Assembly (NCBI GenBank): GCA_021731365.1
Contig: JAKFXL010000002.1
Location: 1 to 40,554 of the forward strand
DNA from: Gammaproteobacteria bacterium
GTDB lineage: Bacteria; Pseudomonadota; Gammaproteobacteria; Tenderiales; Tenderiaceae
Length of the DNA: 40,554 nt
Reading direction: 5' to 3'
Each line of letters starts with the position of its first letter. Position 1 is the stretch's first letter. Below are positions 19,910-28,924 of this stretch, one piece after another. Below the pieces are notes generated by a model. That model searched no databases. It saw only the letters and a program-made list of their open reading frames with translations, and had not been told where the DNA came from. The position numbers were made by a program, and so were the translations under genes.

Positions 19910-20998
19910 CTACTCCCGCGTCACCAGCTCAAAACCGGCTGGCACTTCAAATACACTATCACGTACCGCTTTGATCTCAACATTGGTCACATCATAGATA
20001 TAACGAAACACAGGCTCATTGGCGCTAGGCATAAACATCTTTTTTGCCTGCTTGCCGATACCCTCCGAGGCTGTCTCTTTCAGCGCAGCCAGCGGATTTG
20101 ACCAGTCAAGCGCCCCCTTCGCAACAGCCGGTTTAGGACACGCCTTTTGTTCCAGATACCACTCCACCTTTATCGACATAGGATACCCCTCCGCCTTGGC
20201 CAGCTCACGCGTTACCGGGTCCTGCCAGTTTTGATCTTTTTTCGAGGTATCCCCAGAAAAGGCCGACAATGCCATAAAGAGTTTGTCTGGCAGATACATC
20301 GCTAATGGATTATGGCTCTGCTTCACTTTTGCAAGATACGCTTGGGTCGCCTTGCCGTTAATCTGCCAGCTCTCCTGCATCGTTGCAGTTGGCTCCGTAT
20401 TCCAGAAAACAAGGTTTAATCTGTTTCTATCAACACGCCCTTTTTCATCTTTATACTCAATCAGCCATGTTCCTTTGTACTCCTTGGACATATAACCCGC
20501 CAGCTCACGCTTTTGCCCCGTGGCATTCACAGAGAAGGTGTTTTCAGCCAACGTCAACTTACAATCAACCGCACCATCAGGATCATAGTCAAACTGCTCA
20601 TCATCGTCATCATCCTGGCCCTGACCAAGCTGTGCCAGAATATTAAATCCGCACCCCGCCAATGGGCATTCAATATACTTTTTATCATCTTTTTGTTGCA
20701 GTAAAACCCAGCGCAGGTTTTTATCCATTCTGAATATGGTGGTATCTTTTAAATCACCGAAAAACTTACGCGCCATCCATGAGCCATACTCACCATCCAT
20801 GGCAATAACCCGTTTATCCTCCTGAGTAAAAACAGTTTGGGTAAACGTATAATCGGGAAGAACAGCGCCATTCACCACCCCCTTTGCATTAAAGACCACT
20901 GTCTTGTTCTGCGGCGAGTTATCCTCAACACTCTGTTTAGTCGCTGTGCCACACGCAGTTAAAGAGGCTACCATCAGCACGACAAACGATTTTTTCAT
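19910..20998 (-). CDS. Putative outer-membrane lipoprotein of unknown function
   Basis: The 362-aa protein starts MKKSFVVLMVASLTACGTAT, a clear lipoprotein signal with lipobox LTAC and lipidated C16. The residue after Cys is Gly, so the Lol system would send it to the outer membrane. The body contains an acidic run (QDDDDDEQFDYD) around residues 134-146 and a few cysteines, but I do not recognise the fold. It lies in the middle of the Anbu cluster, convergent with the DUF2126 gene and upstream of nothing on its own strand except a spacer and the alpha-E operon. Whether it belongs to that system is open. Confidence 0.75.
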   Translation of the reverse strand: MKKSFVVLMVASLTACGTATKQSVEDNSPQNKTVVFNAKGVVNGAVLPDYTFTQTVFTQEDKRVIAMDGEYGSWMARKFFGDLKDTTIFRMDKNLRWVLLQQKDDKKYIECPLAGCGFNILAQLGQGQDDDDDEQFDYDPDGAVDCKLTLAENTFSVNATGQKRELAGYMSKEYKGTWLIEYKDEKGRVDRNRLNLVFWNTEPTATMQESWQINGKATQAYLAKVKQSHNPLAMYLPDKLFMALSAFSGDTSKKDQNWQDPVTRELAKAEGYPMSIKVEWYLEQKACPKPAVAKGALDWSNPLAALKETASEGIGKQAKKMFMPSANEPVFRYIYDVTNVEIKAVRDSVFEVPAGFELVTRE

Positions 20999-21065
20999 AT
21001 CCTATTCCTTGTCGAAAAATTATTATTATCCCCGCGGCAACAGCTCCCTGGCCACGCTCAGGCCA

Positions 21066-21094
21066 TGGTATGTTTTTCACAATCTGTTTTCAAT
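21066..21094 (-). promoter_or_regulatory. Possible promoter of the lipoprotein gene
   Basis: On the minus strand TTGAAA (21094-21089) and TACCAT (21071-21066) are 17 bp apart, ahead of the lipoprotein start at 20998. The -10 is only a partial match. The rest of the 20999-21354 spacer holds the terminator at 21176-21214 and no gene that I can support. Confidence 0.3.
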
Positions 21095-21175
21095 TGATAA
21101 CCGCCCCAGAAAACAACTCATGAACACACCAGTATCATGTTTTTACCATTCACCAAATCCCACACACATGGGATA

Positions 21176-21214
21176 CAAAAACAAAAAGGCCACTAGTGTG
21201 ATCCACTAGTGGCC
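21176..21214 (-). terminator. Terminator of the alpha-E / ATP-grasp / transglutaminase operon
   Basis: GGCCACTAGTG and CACTAGTGGCC form a perfect 11-bp stem with a TGATC loop. On the minus strand it runs into TTTTTGTTTTTG, a good T-tract. It lies 140 bp after the alpha-E gene, so it separates that operon from the lipoprotein gene. Confidence 0.85.
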
Positions 21215-21354
21215 CATGACAATACTCCACTCAAAACATCACGCCAGTCTATGCAATCTGTTTTATACCATGCTAATCCAAACAATTTTCCAGACACTAA
21301 GCAAAAAAAGGGTGCCGCGACAATTGTCCACGTTCAAAAACAGACCAATCCCTG

Positions 21355-22287
21355 CTATTGATTACGAAAATAGGTATCTGCAATCGCCGTATGTAACTGA
21401 CCTACCCCCATCTGAAACTGGTCAATAAATTTATGCAGCCCACTACGTTTGAGTTTTTTTGTATTCACCGCCTGCAGATCTTTAAGTAGACTATTTAAAG
21501 ATTCTCTCGGCACTTCTGACTTATGAATTGCGGAGAAGCAGCGCTCCATCTCTTCCAGACAGTGGCCCATGGAACGTGGAAAATCACGCCGGTGCAGTAG
21601 ATAATCAAGCACATTGACACCATTCACACCCAAAAATCCTTGCTGACGATAGGCCTGGAAAGCGTTTAACGACTTCAACACACTGATCCAGCGCACGGTG
21701 GCAAAGGCCGGATTAAAATCATCCTCTTCCGACAATAATTTAGCGGCGGCCATATCAATAATACGACTGCTCATATCTGCGCGTTCCAGATTACGGCCGA
21801 TACGTAAAAATTGATATGCATCATCATGTGGCAGTGTGCCCATCATAATCCCTGTCATGGTCTGGCAGAGACGAATCAGGCCGCTCATAAATTCACTACG
21901 TTTACGCCGACTGATCGCCGACTTGGAGTTCTCAGTAAAATAAAGGAACAGCTCATTTGCCTGCTCCCATACCTCATTAGGCACAATGTCGCGACTGACA
22001 CGTGCGTTTTCACGTGCTGCATTAATACAAGTAACAATAGCGCCCGGATTACGTGTATCAGAAATCAGGAAACGCATTACCGTGCGCTCATCCGTTTTGT
22101 CTGGATAGTGCTCATTGTAGAGCGCCTCAGCACCGACCACATTCAATAACTCATACCAGCCAATCTCTACGTCACGGGGCATATCCAGCAACAGATTGGT
22201 CATACTGTTAATCAGCCGTGCGGTATCTTCCACACGCTCCAGGTAACGCGCCATCCAATATACATTTTCAGCCACACGCGATAACAT
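21355..22287 (-). CDS. Alpha-E domain protein
   Basis: The 310-aa, largely helical protein starts MLSRVAENVYWMARYLERVE, followed by DTARLINSMTNLLLDMP. This is the hallmark N-terminus of the alpha-E family (COG2307). It also contains NARVSRDIVPNEVWEQ, a further typical block. No catalytic residues are known for the family. It is always seen next to the circularly permuted ATP-grasp partner, and here its ATG overlaps that gene's TAA by one base (TAATG), so the two are translationally coupled. It is the last gene before the terminator at 21176-21214. Confidence 0.9.
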   Translation of the reverse strand: MLSRVAENVYWMARYLERVEDTARLINSMTNLLLDMPRDVEIGWYELLNVVGAEALYNEHYPDKTDERTVMRFLISDTRNPGAIVTCINAARENARVSRDIVPNEVWEQANELFLYFTENSKSAISRRKRSEFMSGLIRLCQTMTGIMMGTLPHDDAYQFLRIGRNLERADMSSRIIDMAAAKLLSEEDDFNPAFATVRWISVLKSLNAFQAYRQQGFLGVNGVNVLDYLLHRRDFPRSMGHCLEEMERCFSAIHKSEVPRESLNSLLKDLQAVNTKKLKRSGLHKFIDQFQMGVGQLHTAIADTYFRNQ

Positions 22288-23738
22288 TATTTATCCCCCA
22301 CATCAACAACCCAGGTATCTTTACTACCACCACCTTGTGATGAGTTAACCACTAGTGACCCTTCCGGCAGTGCAACACGACTCAGACCACCGGTCGTGGT
22401 ATAGCTTTTTTTCCCCTGTAACGTAAAGGGGCGTAAATCAACATGGCGCGGGGCCACCCCAGACTCGACCAAAGTGGGCACAGTGGAGAGCGCAAGTGTT
22501 GGCTGGGCAATATAGTTACGTGGATCATGTTTGATCAATGCAGCAAATTCTTTAAGCTCTTTTTTAGTTGCATGGGGGCCGATCAACAGGCCATAACCCC
22601 CCGACTCATTGGCGGGTTTAATCACCAGTTCTGCCAGATGATCCAATACATAACTACGGTCATCATCTCGCATACAGAGATAGGTTGGCACGTTGGGTAT
22701 AATTGGCTCTTCATCCAGATAGTAACGAATCATATCGGGCACAAACGCATACACCACTTTGTCATCCGCCACACCTGCACCCGGTGCATTGGCAATAGCA
22801 ACATTACCTTTACGCCAGGCGCGCATTAACCCTTTCACCCCTAACGCAGAATCCTTTCGGAACTCTTCAGGATCAAGAAAATCATCATCAATACGACGAT
22901 AGATAACATCAACACGTTTCATGCCATAAATCGTCCGCATGTAGACACAGTCATCACTATCCACAACCAAGTCACTGCCTTGCACCAACTCAGCGCCCAT
23001 CTGCTGTGCCAGATAACTGTGTTCAAAATAGGCAGAGTTATAAATACCCGGTGTTAGTACCACCACCTCGGGCACATCACCTTGACGCGGTGAAATGGCC
23101 ACCAACATCTCATATAGCTGTGTGGTGTAATCATCCACCGGCAAAATATCGATATCGGCAAACAGCTCAGGAAAAACACGCTTCATCACATGGCGGTTTT
23201 CCAACATGTAGGAGACACCAGAAGGGACACGCAAATTGTCTTCCAGCACATATTGAGTGCCATCACCTCCGCGCACCAAGTCAGTGCCACAGATATGTGC
23301 CCAGACACCAAAAGGGGGCGAAACACCTTCGCACTGTTTACGATAGTTACGTGCGCCGGCCAATACCTCTCGTGGGAAAACACCATCTTTCACAATCTGC
23401 TGTTTATGATAAAGATCATCAATAAACAAATTAAGCGCCTGCAGCCGCTGTTTGAGTCCACGGTCCGTTTTTGCCCACTCTTTGCTGCTAATCATCCGTG
23501 GAATCAGATCCAGCGGCCAGGAACGATCGATGTTGTTGCCTTCGCTATAAACAGTAAACGAGATGCCCAAAGCCTTGATTGCCAGATCAACCGCCTGCTT
23601 CAACTCAGTTAATTCAGCATCATTTAATTTTGAAAAATAACGACACAGAACCTGTGCCACACGACGTGGATTGCCTTTACTGGATATCAGTTCGTCGTAT
23701 CCTTTACCCGGATCATAATTTTTAAAATCAATCGACAT
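22287..23738 (-). CDS. Circularly permuted ATP-grasp family protein
   Basis: This 483-aa protein belongs to the family with a permuted ATP-grasp fold (COG2308, DUF404/407). The ATP-binding signature ELVIKPANESGGYGL lies near residue 374, late in the chain as expected for the permutation. Earlier blocks include YVLEDNLRVPSGVSYMLENR and VVLTPGIYNSAYFEHSYLAQ. ATP-grasp enzymes form carboxylate-amine bonds using ATP, so a peptide or amide ligase is predicted; the substrate is unknown. I chose the ATG at 23738 (MSIDFKNYDPG) because a GGGGCA binding site precedes it and none precedes the ATG at 23750. It lies 82 bp after the transglutaminase gene. Confidence 0.92.
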   Translation of the reverse strand: MSIDFKNYDPGKGYDELISSKGNPRRVAQVLCRYFSKLNDAELTELKQAVDLAIKALGISFTVYSEGNNIDRSWPLDLIPRMISSKEWAKTDRGLKQRLQALNLFIDDLYHKQQIVKDGVFPREVLAGARNYRKQCEGVSPPFGVWAHICGTDLVRGGDGTQYVLEDNLRVPSGVSYMLENRHVMKRVFPELFADIDILPVDDYTTQLYEMLVAISPRQGDVPEVVVLTPGIYNSAYFEHSYLAQQMGAELVQGSDLVVDSDDCVYMRTIYGMKRVDVIYRRIDDDFLDPEEFRKDSALGVKGLMRAWRKGNVAIANAPGAGVADDKVVYAFVPDMIRYYLDEEPIIPNVPTYLCMRDDDRSYVLDHLAELVIKPANESGGYGLLIGPHATKKELKEFAALIKHDPRNYIAQPTLALSTVPTLVESGVAPRHVDLRPFTLQGKKSYTTTGGLSRVALPEGSLVVNSSQGGGSKDTWVVDVGDK

Positions 23739-23820
23739 ACACTGCCCCATAAATAGTTTTCATGTTCATTATAAGCACGATGCGTGCCCAAATAAAAGTT
23801 GACCGCTGACAAATCACCCG

Positions 23821-24678
23821 CTACACAAGCATGTTCACCTGCACATTCACCAACAACCGCGGCATCGTTGCATCTGGCCCCAGAAAGCTGCCCGATACTG
23901 GCGGCACTGACTCTGGGTCGCGTGCAACGGCAACCGCTATATGTCGATTGCCGGTCACCACACCAGACGTCGGATCAAACCCTTTCCAACCGGTACCGGG
24001 TAGATAAACTTCCGCCCAGGCGTGGGTGGTAGCATTACCAGCCTCTGTTGCTGGCGCGTGTAAATAACCACTGACAAAACGGCTGGCCAAACCCAGACAG
24101 CGGCACGCCTCAATAAAAAGCGTGGCGTAATCGCGGCAAGAACCACTGCGCTGTACTAGCGTCTGTGTCGGCGATTGAACCCCCGCCTCCTCTCTTACCT
24201 GATATAAAAACTGGCTGTTGATGGTCTGATTCAATTTCAATAACAGACCAAAGGTCTGCATGCCATACAGCCCCAATGGCAACAACCACTCGTTGATAAT
24301 ATGCCGATCATTGGGAAAGATCAGCTGCTGATACGCCGCCAAATCAGCCTGTTCATCCAGCGCGTAGTTAAAAGGAAAATTAACTGCATAGTCGTCAACC
24401 AGAAAATCGTAAGGTGCATGGTCAAAGTGCTGGATAACCACCTCACTGGCTATGGTTAACTGCATTGAGCGGCCCTGAAAATTGACCAGTGCCAGAGAGT
24501 TATCAAATACATCACGCTGCCATTTAATATTGTACGTGGGTGTAATATCCAGCTTTGACGATTCAATACGTACATCATGTCCCTCGCGTGGGCGTAATAA
24601 CAACCGATGCTGCTTGAGCACCACAGGAGTGGAAAAAATATATTCCGTCAGATGTTTAATACGCAATCGCTGCATCAT
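23821..24678 (-). CDS. Transglutaminase-like cysteine protease family protein
   Basis: The 285-aa protein has a bacterial transglutaminase N-terminal beta domain (RLRIKHLTEYIFSTPVVLKQ at residues 4-23). The core follows, with C181 (GSCRDYA), H219 (THAWAEV) and D235 (GFDPTSG), a complete triad. It is a compact version of the N-terminal half of the DUF2126 protein encoded at 16528-19818. Such proteins could cut or form isopeptide bonds; which reaction is used here is not known. It lies 2 bp after the second transglutaminase gene. There are two adjacent ATG codons, and the first is taken as the start. Confidence 0.88.
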   Translation of the reverse strand: MMQRLRIKHLTEYIFSTPVVLKQHRLLLRPREGHDVRIESSKLDITPTYNIKWQRDVFDNSLALVNFQGRSMQLTIASEVVIQHFDHAPYDFLVDDYAVNFPFNYALDEQADLAAYQQLIFPNDRHIINEWLLPLGLYGMQTFGLLLKLNQTINSQFLYQVREEAGVQSPTQTLVQRSGSCRDYATLFIEACRCLGLASRFVSGYLHAPATEAGNATTHAWAEVYLPGTGWKGFDPTSGVVTGNRHIAVAVARDPESVPPVSGSFLGPDATMPRLLVNVQVNMLV

Positions 24679-24680
24679 AA

Positions 24681-25478
24681 TTAATCAGGTGCCTCATCCA
24701 GCATCGCCACATGGACGGACATCGTCCGTGGATATAACACAGGGCCAAACTGGTTGAAGATGGCCACATCCGCAGCATCACGCCCATAAGCTACCGTGAT
24801 ACGACCACCACAAGGATGGGGCTGGGTTGCATCAAAGGTATACCAGCGGCCCCCCACATATGCCTCAAACCAAGCATGAAAATCCATCGGTACCAGATTA
24901 TGCAGATATCCCACCACCATACGTGCAGGGATACAGAGACCACGACAGAGCGCTATGCCTATGTGCGCGAGATCACGACACACCCCTTCACGCTGACGAT
25001 TGACCTCTACCGCAGACAACTGAAAATGGGGGGAGTCTGGATTAAAATGGATATTATTACGTATCCAGCTCTCTATAGCGGCCACTTGATCGTAACCTGG
25101 CAAGGCCCCGGCAACAATCTCCTGGCCCAAATCGATAAACCTGTCCGCCTCACAATACCGTGAAGGCAGCAGATAGGTAAGCACCGCGTCAGGTAATGTC
25201 TGCACATCCTCAAAAGGAGCACCTGGATTGGTGATGATACCGTCGGCAATTAATATATCCGCCGAGGTATGTATGGAAAAAGTGCCCGGCGGTGCAACCA
25301 GCCGCTGGCAAAGATTCCCATACGTATCGGTGAACTCAACCGCCAGCACGCTGGGTTTCAATGTATAGGACTCGCGCGCCACCCATTGATTGAGTCCGCT
25401 GCGTGGACGCAGCATCAGGATAAACGGCGTATCAACGCTGACGTCAAAGGTAATATCACATCCAGTACGAAACCACAC
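24681..25478 (-). CDS. Second transglutaminase-like family protein
   Basis: This product has 265 aa when started at the GTG at 25478. The longer frame would begin with a TTG ten codons upstream, but AAGGAAG at 25485-25491 sits six bases before the GTG. The core has C167 (GVCRDLAH), H201 (DFHAWFEAY) and D216 (TFDATQP), an intact triad. The N-terminal beta domain differs from that of the neighbouring protein, with [20 protein letters not shown] in place of the HLTEYIF block. It is the first gene of the minus-strand arm, so the promoter must lie between it and pldA or further upstream. Confidence 0.85.
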   Translation of the reverse strand: MWFRTGCDITFDVSVDTPFILMLRPRSGLNQWVARESYTLKPSVLAVEFTDTYGNLCQRLVAPPGTFSIHTSADILIADGIITNPGAPFEDVQTLPDAVLTYLLPSRYCEADRFIDLGQEIVAGALPGYDQVAAIESWIRNNIHFNPDSPHFQLSAVEVNRQREGVCRDLAHIGIALCRGLCIPARMVVGYLHNLVPMDFHAWFEAYVGGRWYTFDATQPHPCGGRITVAYGRDAADVAIFNQFGPVLYPRTMSVHVAMLDEAPD

Positions 25479-25484
25479 AACACT

Positions 25485-25491
25485 CTTCCTT
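25485..25491 (-). promoter_or_regulatory. Ribosome binding site that sets the GTG start of the first transglutaminase gene
   Basis: AAGGAAG on the minus strand is six bases upstream of the GTG at 25478. The alternative TTG start has no such site. Confidence 0.6.
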
Positions 25492-25611
25492 TTGTTTACA
25501 CACGGCAATCAGCATCGCCAAACAATACCGTTTAAACACGGCGGATTACACCAGAACAGCTCCACAGTAAACATACCGAAGCAGCCATTCCTGACTATAC
25601 AGTCAACACTG

Positions 25612-26613
25612 CTACTGCCAGGGTACCAGCAGAACACCAACACCTAACACTGTCTGCGAATGGTTATAGTCAATCAGGCTCTCACCATAACCACTAAATA
25701 GCTGTACGTATCCCTTTAATGCACCAGAGATAGGAAAAGCCCAATCCAACTGCAAGGCACCACGTCGGCCACTCATGCTGTAACGACCGAGTATTGAATA
25801 GACATTGCCGTCATCCACGTAGGTCAAACGTGTATCACTTGACCCCAGATAATAACGAATATCGGGGTTGTCATCTTTTTTACTTTTTTCGGGCACCCTT
25901 AACCACGGACGCACACTCAGGGCAAACCGACCTCTTTCCAATCCAAACTCGCCGTACAATCTATTCCAGCTGCGCGACAACGGTAGCTCCCGTCCATTCG
26001 ATTGATGCAAAAACCCAACGTTCAACATACGCCAGTGCCAACCCAGCAGAGTGCTATCTGTCCTTAGTGTGAGGATCACCTCTGGTTCATAGTTGGTTTC
26101 ACGAAATGCGGCAGAGACAATATCGGTTCCATTATAAAGCTGCCAATTTGACTGCTGTGTATAACCAAACCAGAGGTCACCATTATTTTTAAACAACGTC
26201 TCCCATACCTTGAATTTAACGCTGAACTGAAATTTCGCCTCCGTCACATTCAGTGGCAGGTCATTAACTATTGAATGATCCTCTGTTGGACTGTTGGGTT
26301 TCAGATTCATCCGGTTGCTATATCTAACCGGCAGAAAATAGTTGGCGCGATATGGCTGGAGGTGAAAGGTACCCCGATTATGCTCCTCATTCAGCTCCCA
26401 TATGCTGGTGAGTGACGGCTTTATCACCGGATTTTTTTTTATTTGAGAAACAACACTGTGATCGCCGCTACTGCCCTCTCTGAAACAGTCCAGCTGATCG
26501 GCATCGTTATCCATCAACAGGCAACGCGATGTCACATCAGCAGCACTGACATATGGTTGGCCACTGAACAATAAAAATAGAGTGGCGGCCGCCAGCACTA
26601 CGATACGAGACAT
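25612..26613 (-). CDS. pldA: Outer-membrane phospholipase A
   Basis: OMPLA hydrolyses phospholipids that reach the outer leaflet of the outer membrane. From the ATG at 26613 the protein has 333 aa and starts with a signal peptide (MSRIVVLAAATLFLLF, cut near VSA). The HxSNGR signature gives catalytic H203 and S205, and the nearby SRSWNR holds the third triad residue. The FGYTQQSNWQLYN block and an alternating beta-strand pattern to the C-terminal VPWQ fit the 12-stranded barrel. A TTG at 26625 overlapping the glcF stop is an alternative start. It is last in a run with glcDEF; the reason is not obvious. Confidence 0.9.
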   Translation of the reverse strand: MSRIVVLAAATLFLLFSGQPYVSAADVTSRCLLMDNDADQLDCFREGSSGDHSVVSQIKKNPVIKPSLTSIWELNEEHNRGTFHLQPYRANYFLPVRYSNRMNLKPNSPTEDHSIVNDLPLNVTEAKFQFSVKFKVWETLFKNNGDLWFGYTQQSNWQLYNGTDIVSAAFRETNYEPEVILTLRTDSTLLGWHWRMLNVGFLHQSNGRELPLSRSWNRLYGEFGLERGRFALSVRPWLRVPEKSKKDDNPDIRYYLGSSDTRLTYVDDGNVYSILGRYSMSGRRGALQLDWAFPISGALKGYVQLFSGYGESLIDYNHSQTVLGVGVLLVPWQ

Positions 26614-26621
26614 CACGCTAA

Positions 26622-27851
26622 TCAAATCGCATTGAGATTACGATCAAACATCTCGATCCAGTGTGTGACCGGAGTATCCGTGCCGCCTTGCAGGTGGCTG
26701 AGACAACCGATATTGGCCGTGGCGATTATTACCGGCTTACCCGCCTCTAATGCAGCAAGTTTGTTACTGCGTAACTGCCGCGACAACGTCGGCTGCGTCA
26801 ACGAATAGGTGCCAGCAGAACCACAGCAGAGGTGAGGGTCCGCCACCTCCGTCAATTGATAACCACACTCCCGTAGCAGAGACTCCACCCGCCCCGGTAG
26901 CTTCTGCCCATGCTGAAGGGTGCAAGGGGAGTGAAAGGCAACGGCAACCGGCTGGGCCAGACGAAACCGGGCCACCACCGCCTCGCGCTCTGCCAGCAAT
27001 ACCTCCACCGGATCACGTGCCAACTCAGCCACCCGCGCCGCCTTGGCGGCATAGTCGGGATCATCCCGCAGCAGATGGCCATACTCTTTCACCACCACAC
27101 CACAGCCACTGGCAGTGACAACAACTGCCTCAGCCCCCGCTTCAATCGCCGGCCACCAAGCGTCGATATTACGCCGGGCAAACGCCAAGGTACGCGCCTC
27201 GGCGCTAAGATGGTGGCTCACTGCACCACAACAGCCTGAATCAGGGGTCTGCAGCAGGGAGATGCCGATGCCATTAAGCACCCGCGCCAGTGCCGCATCA
27301 ATAGTGGGGGCCAGCGCCGGTTGCACACAGCCACCCAGCGCCACCATTGTCCGAGAGTGACGTACTGCTGGCCATATCGGTGGCGCTGTCGCAATGGGAA
27401 TAGCGCGGCGCAACTTCATTGGCAACAGTGGTCGCACTGCCTGTCCAATACGTAATAACAGACCAAACCGTGCTTTATAGGGGATCACCGCCATCAACAA
27501 CCGACGGGCCAGACGCTGGTTCAGCGGCCGCACCACCCGCCGCTCACTCTCGGCGCGGCCAATATCCACCAGACGGCCATACTCCACCCCCGATGGGCAG
27601 GTTGTTTCACAAGCGCGACAAGTAAGGCAGCGATCAAGATGGCCCTGAGTCTTCCGGCTCACCTCGTTCCCTTCCAACATCTGTTTGATCAGATAGATCC
27701 TACCTCGCGGCCCATCCAGCTCATCCCCCAGCAACTGGTAGGTAGGGCAGGTAGCAGTGCAAAAACCGCAATGTACACAGCTGCGGATAATACGCTCAGC
27801 CTCGCTGCCGGCAGCGGTGGCACCAAACTGTTCAGAGAGTTGCGTCTGCAT
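26622..27851 (-). CDS. glcF: Glycolate oxidase iron-sulfur subunit
   Basis: GlcF carries electrons from the flavin subunits of glycolate dehydrogenase to the quinone pool. The 409-aa protein has two 4Fe-4S motifs near the N-terminus, CVHCGFCTATCP and CLTCRACETTCP, and two CCG motifs further on (SGCCGAV and HLCCGSAGTY), typical of GlcF/heterodisulfide-reductase-type subunits. The ATG at 27851 overlaps the glcE TGA by one base (TGATG), so translation is coupled. It catalyses electron transfer at the membrane together with GlcD and GlcE. Confidence 0.93.
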   Translation of the reverse strand: MQTQLSEQFGATAAGSEAERIIRSCVHCGFCTATCPTYQLLGDELDGPRGRIYLIKQMLEGNEVSRKTQGHLDRCLTCRACETTCPSGVEYGRLVDIGRAESERRVVRPLNQRLARRLLMAVIPYKARFGLLLRIGQAVRPLLPMKLRRAIPIATAPPIWPAVRHSRTMVALGGCVQPALAPTIDAALARVLNGIGISLLQTPDSGCCGAVSHHLSAEARTLAFARRNIDAWWPAIEAGAEAVVVTASGCGVVVKEYGHLLRDDPDYAAKAARVAELARDPVEVLLAEREAVVARFRLAQPVAVAFHSPCTLQHGQKLPGRVESLLRECGYQLTEVADPHLCCGSAGTYSLTQPTLSRQLRSNKLAALEAGKPVIIATANIGCLSHLQGGTDTPVTHWIEMFDRNLNAI

Positions 27852-28924
27852 CAAAAGTCTCTATATAGAAGGCTAGGGTTAAAAATGCCGCCGGGATCAA
27901 ACGCCGTCTTAATACGCCCCTGCATCTGCATCATCGCCGCCGCAGGCGGTTGCTGAGGTTCGACGTCACGATCACCGCCGCGAAACAGGGTGGCGTGGCC
28001 ACCCACACTCGCCGCCGCCTGACGGACCAGCTCGACCGAGGCGTCGCTTCGCAGCCAGCGCTGCGCCCCGCCCCACTCGATCAACAACTCGCCGGGCAGC
28101 TCCAGCAACGGTGTGGCGGGCGGCAGGGAGAGTCGCCACAGCGGCCCATCTCCAGCAAAAAAGGGGTGGCTCTGATCCCGATATCGATCCCAAAAATGGT
28201 CTGCCGCCTCCACCACCTCACCCCCGAGCATTGCCTGCGCCGCTCGCAGCGCCGATACTGCACCGGAAAGTCGCAGGTAGAGCTGCCCCTCCCCATAGAG
28301 CATGGCCGAGAGTGGCAACGGCTGGTTTGAGAGGCGGACCATCTCCGCCACCACCGCCTGCGGCCCCACGGCAAAGACGAGTGTCAACGACTGCTCTGGG
28401 CGTGGCAACACCTTCAGCGACACCTCCAGCAACAGACCCAGGGTGCCAAAGGCACCGGCCATCAGCCGCGCCACATCAAAACCGGCGACATTTTTCATCA
28501 CCTCACCGCCAAAACGGAGGGTCTCGCCCTGACCGTTGACCATGCGACAGCCAAGCACAAAATCACGCGCCGAACCGGCATAAGGGCGACGCGGCCCCGA
28601 AAAACCAGAGGCAATCGCCCCACCAATGGTCCCCATACCACCAAAGCGGGGAGGCTCAAAGGCAAGCATCTGACCATGTTCAGCCAGTAGCGTCTCAATC
28701 TCCACCAGCGGCGTTCCAGCTCGGGCGGTGATCACCAGCTCAGTTGGCTCATAACTGACCACGCCCCGATGGCCCGTCAGCGCCAGTGGTATCGCCGCCA
28801 CACGGCGACCATAAAAGCCTTTGCTACCACTGCCCACAATGTGGAGGGGTCGCCCCTGCTCATAGGCAGCACGAACCTGCTGCTGCAATACCTGCCCCAG
28901 ATCCTGATCCAAATCCTGCCCCAT
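27851..28924 (-). CDS. glcE: Glycolate oxidase FAD-binding subunit
   Basis: GlcE is a FAD-binding subunit of glycolate dehydrogenase. The 357-aa protein has the PCMH-type FAD fold with LHIVGSGSKGFYGRR near residue 28 and ARAGTPLVEIETLLAEHGQ, then GGTIASGFSGPRRP-like blocks (here GGAIASGFSGPRRP). The ATG at 28924 overlaps the glcD stop by one base (TGATG). Length and order D-E-F match the usual operon. Confidence 0.92.
   Translation of the reverse strand: MGQDLDQDLGQVLQQQVRAAYEQGRPLHIVGSGSKGFYGRRVAAIPLALTGHRGVVSYEPTELVITARAGTPLVEIETLLAEHGQMLAFEPPRFGGMGTIGGAIASGFSGPRRPYAGSARDFVLGCRMVNGQGETLRFGGEVMKNVAGFDVARLMAGAFGTLGLLLEVSLKVLPRPEQSLTLVFAVGPQAVVAEMVRLSNQPLPLSAMLYGEGQLYLRLSGAVSALRAAQAMLGGEVVEAADHFWDRYRDQSHPFFAGDGPLWRLSLPPATPLLELPGELLIEWGGAQRWLRSDASVELVRQAAASVGGHATLFRGGDRDVEPQQPPAAAMMQMQGRIKTAFDPGGIFNPSLLYRDF

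Noticed and set aside
25592-25605. TGACT-ATAC-AGTCA palindrome after pldA
   Set aside because: A five-bp stem with no T-run; too weak to call as a terminator or operator.
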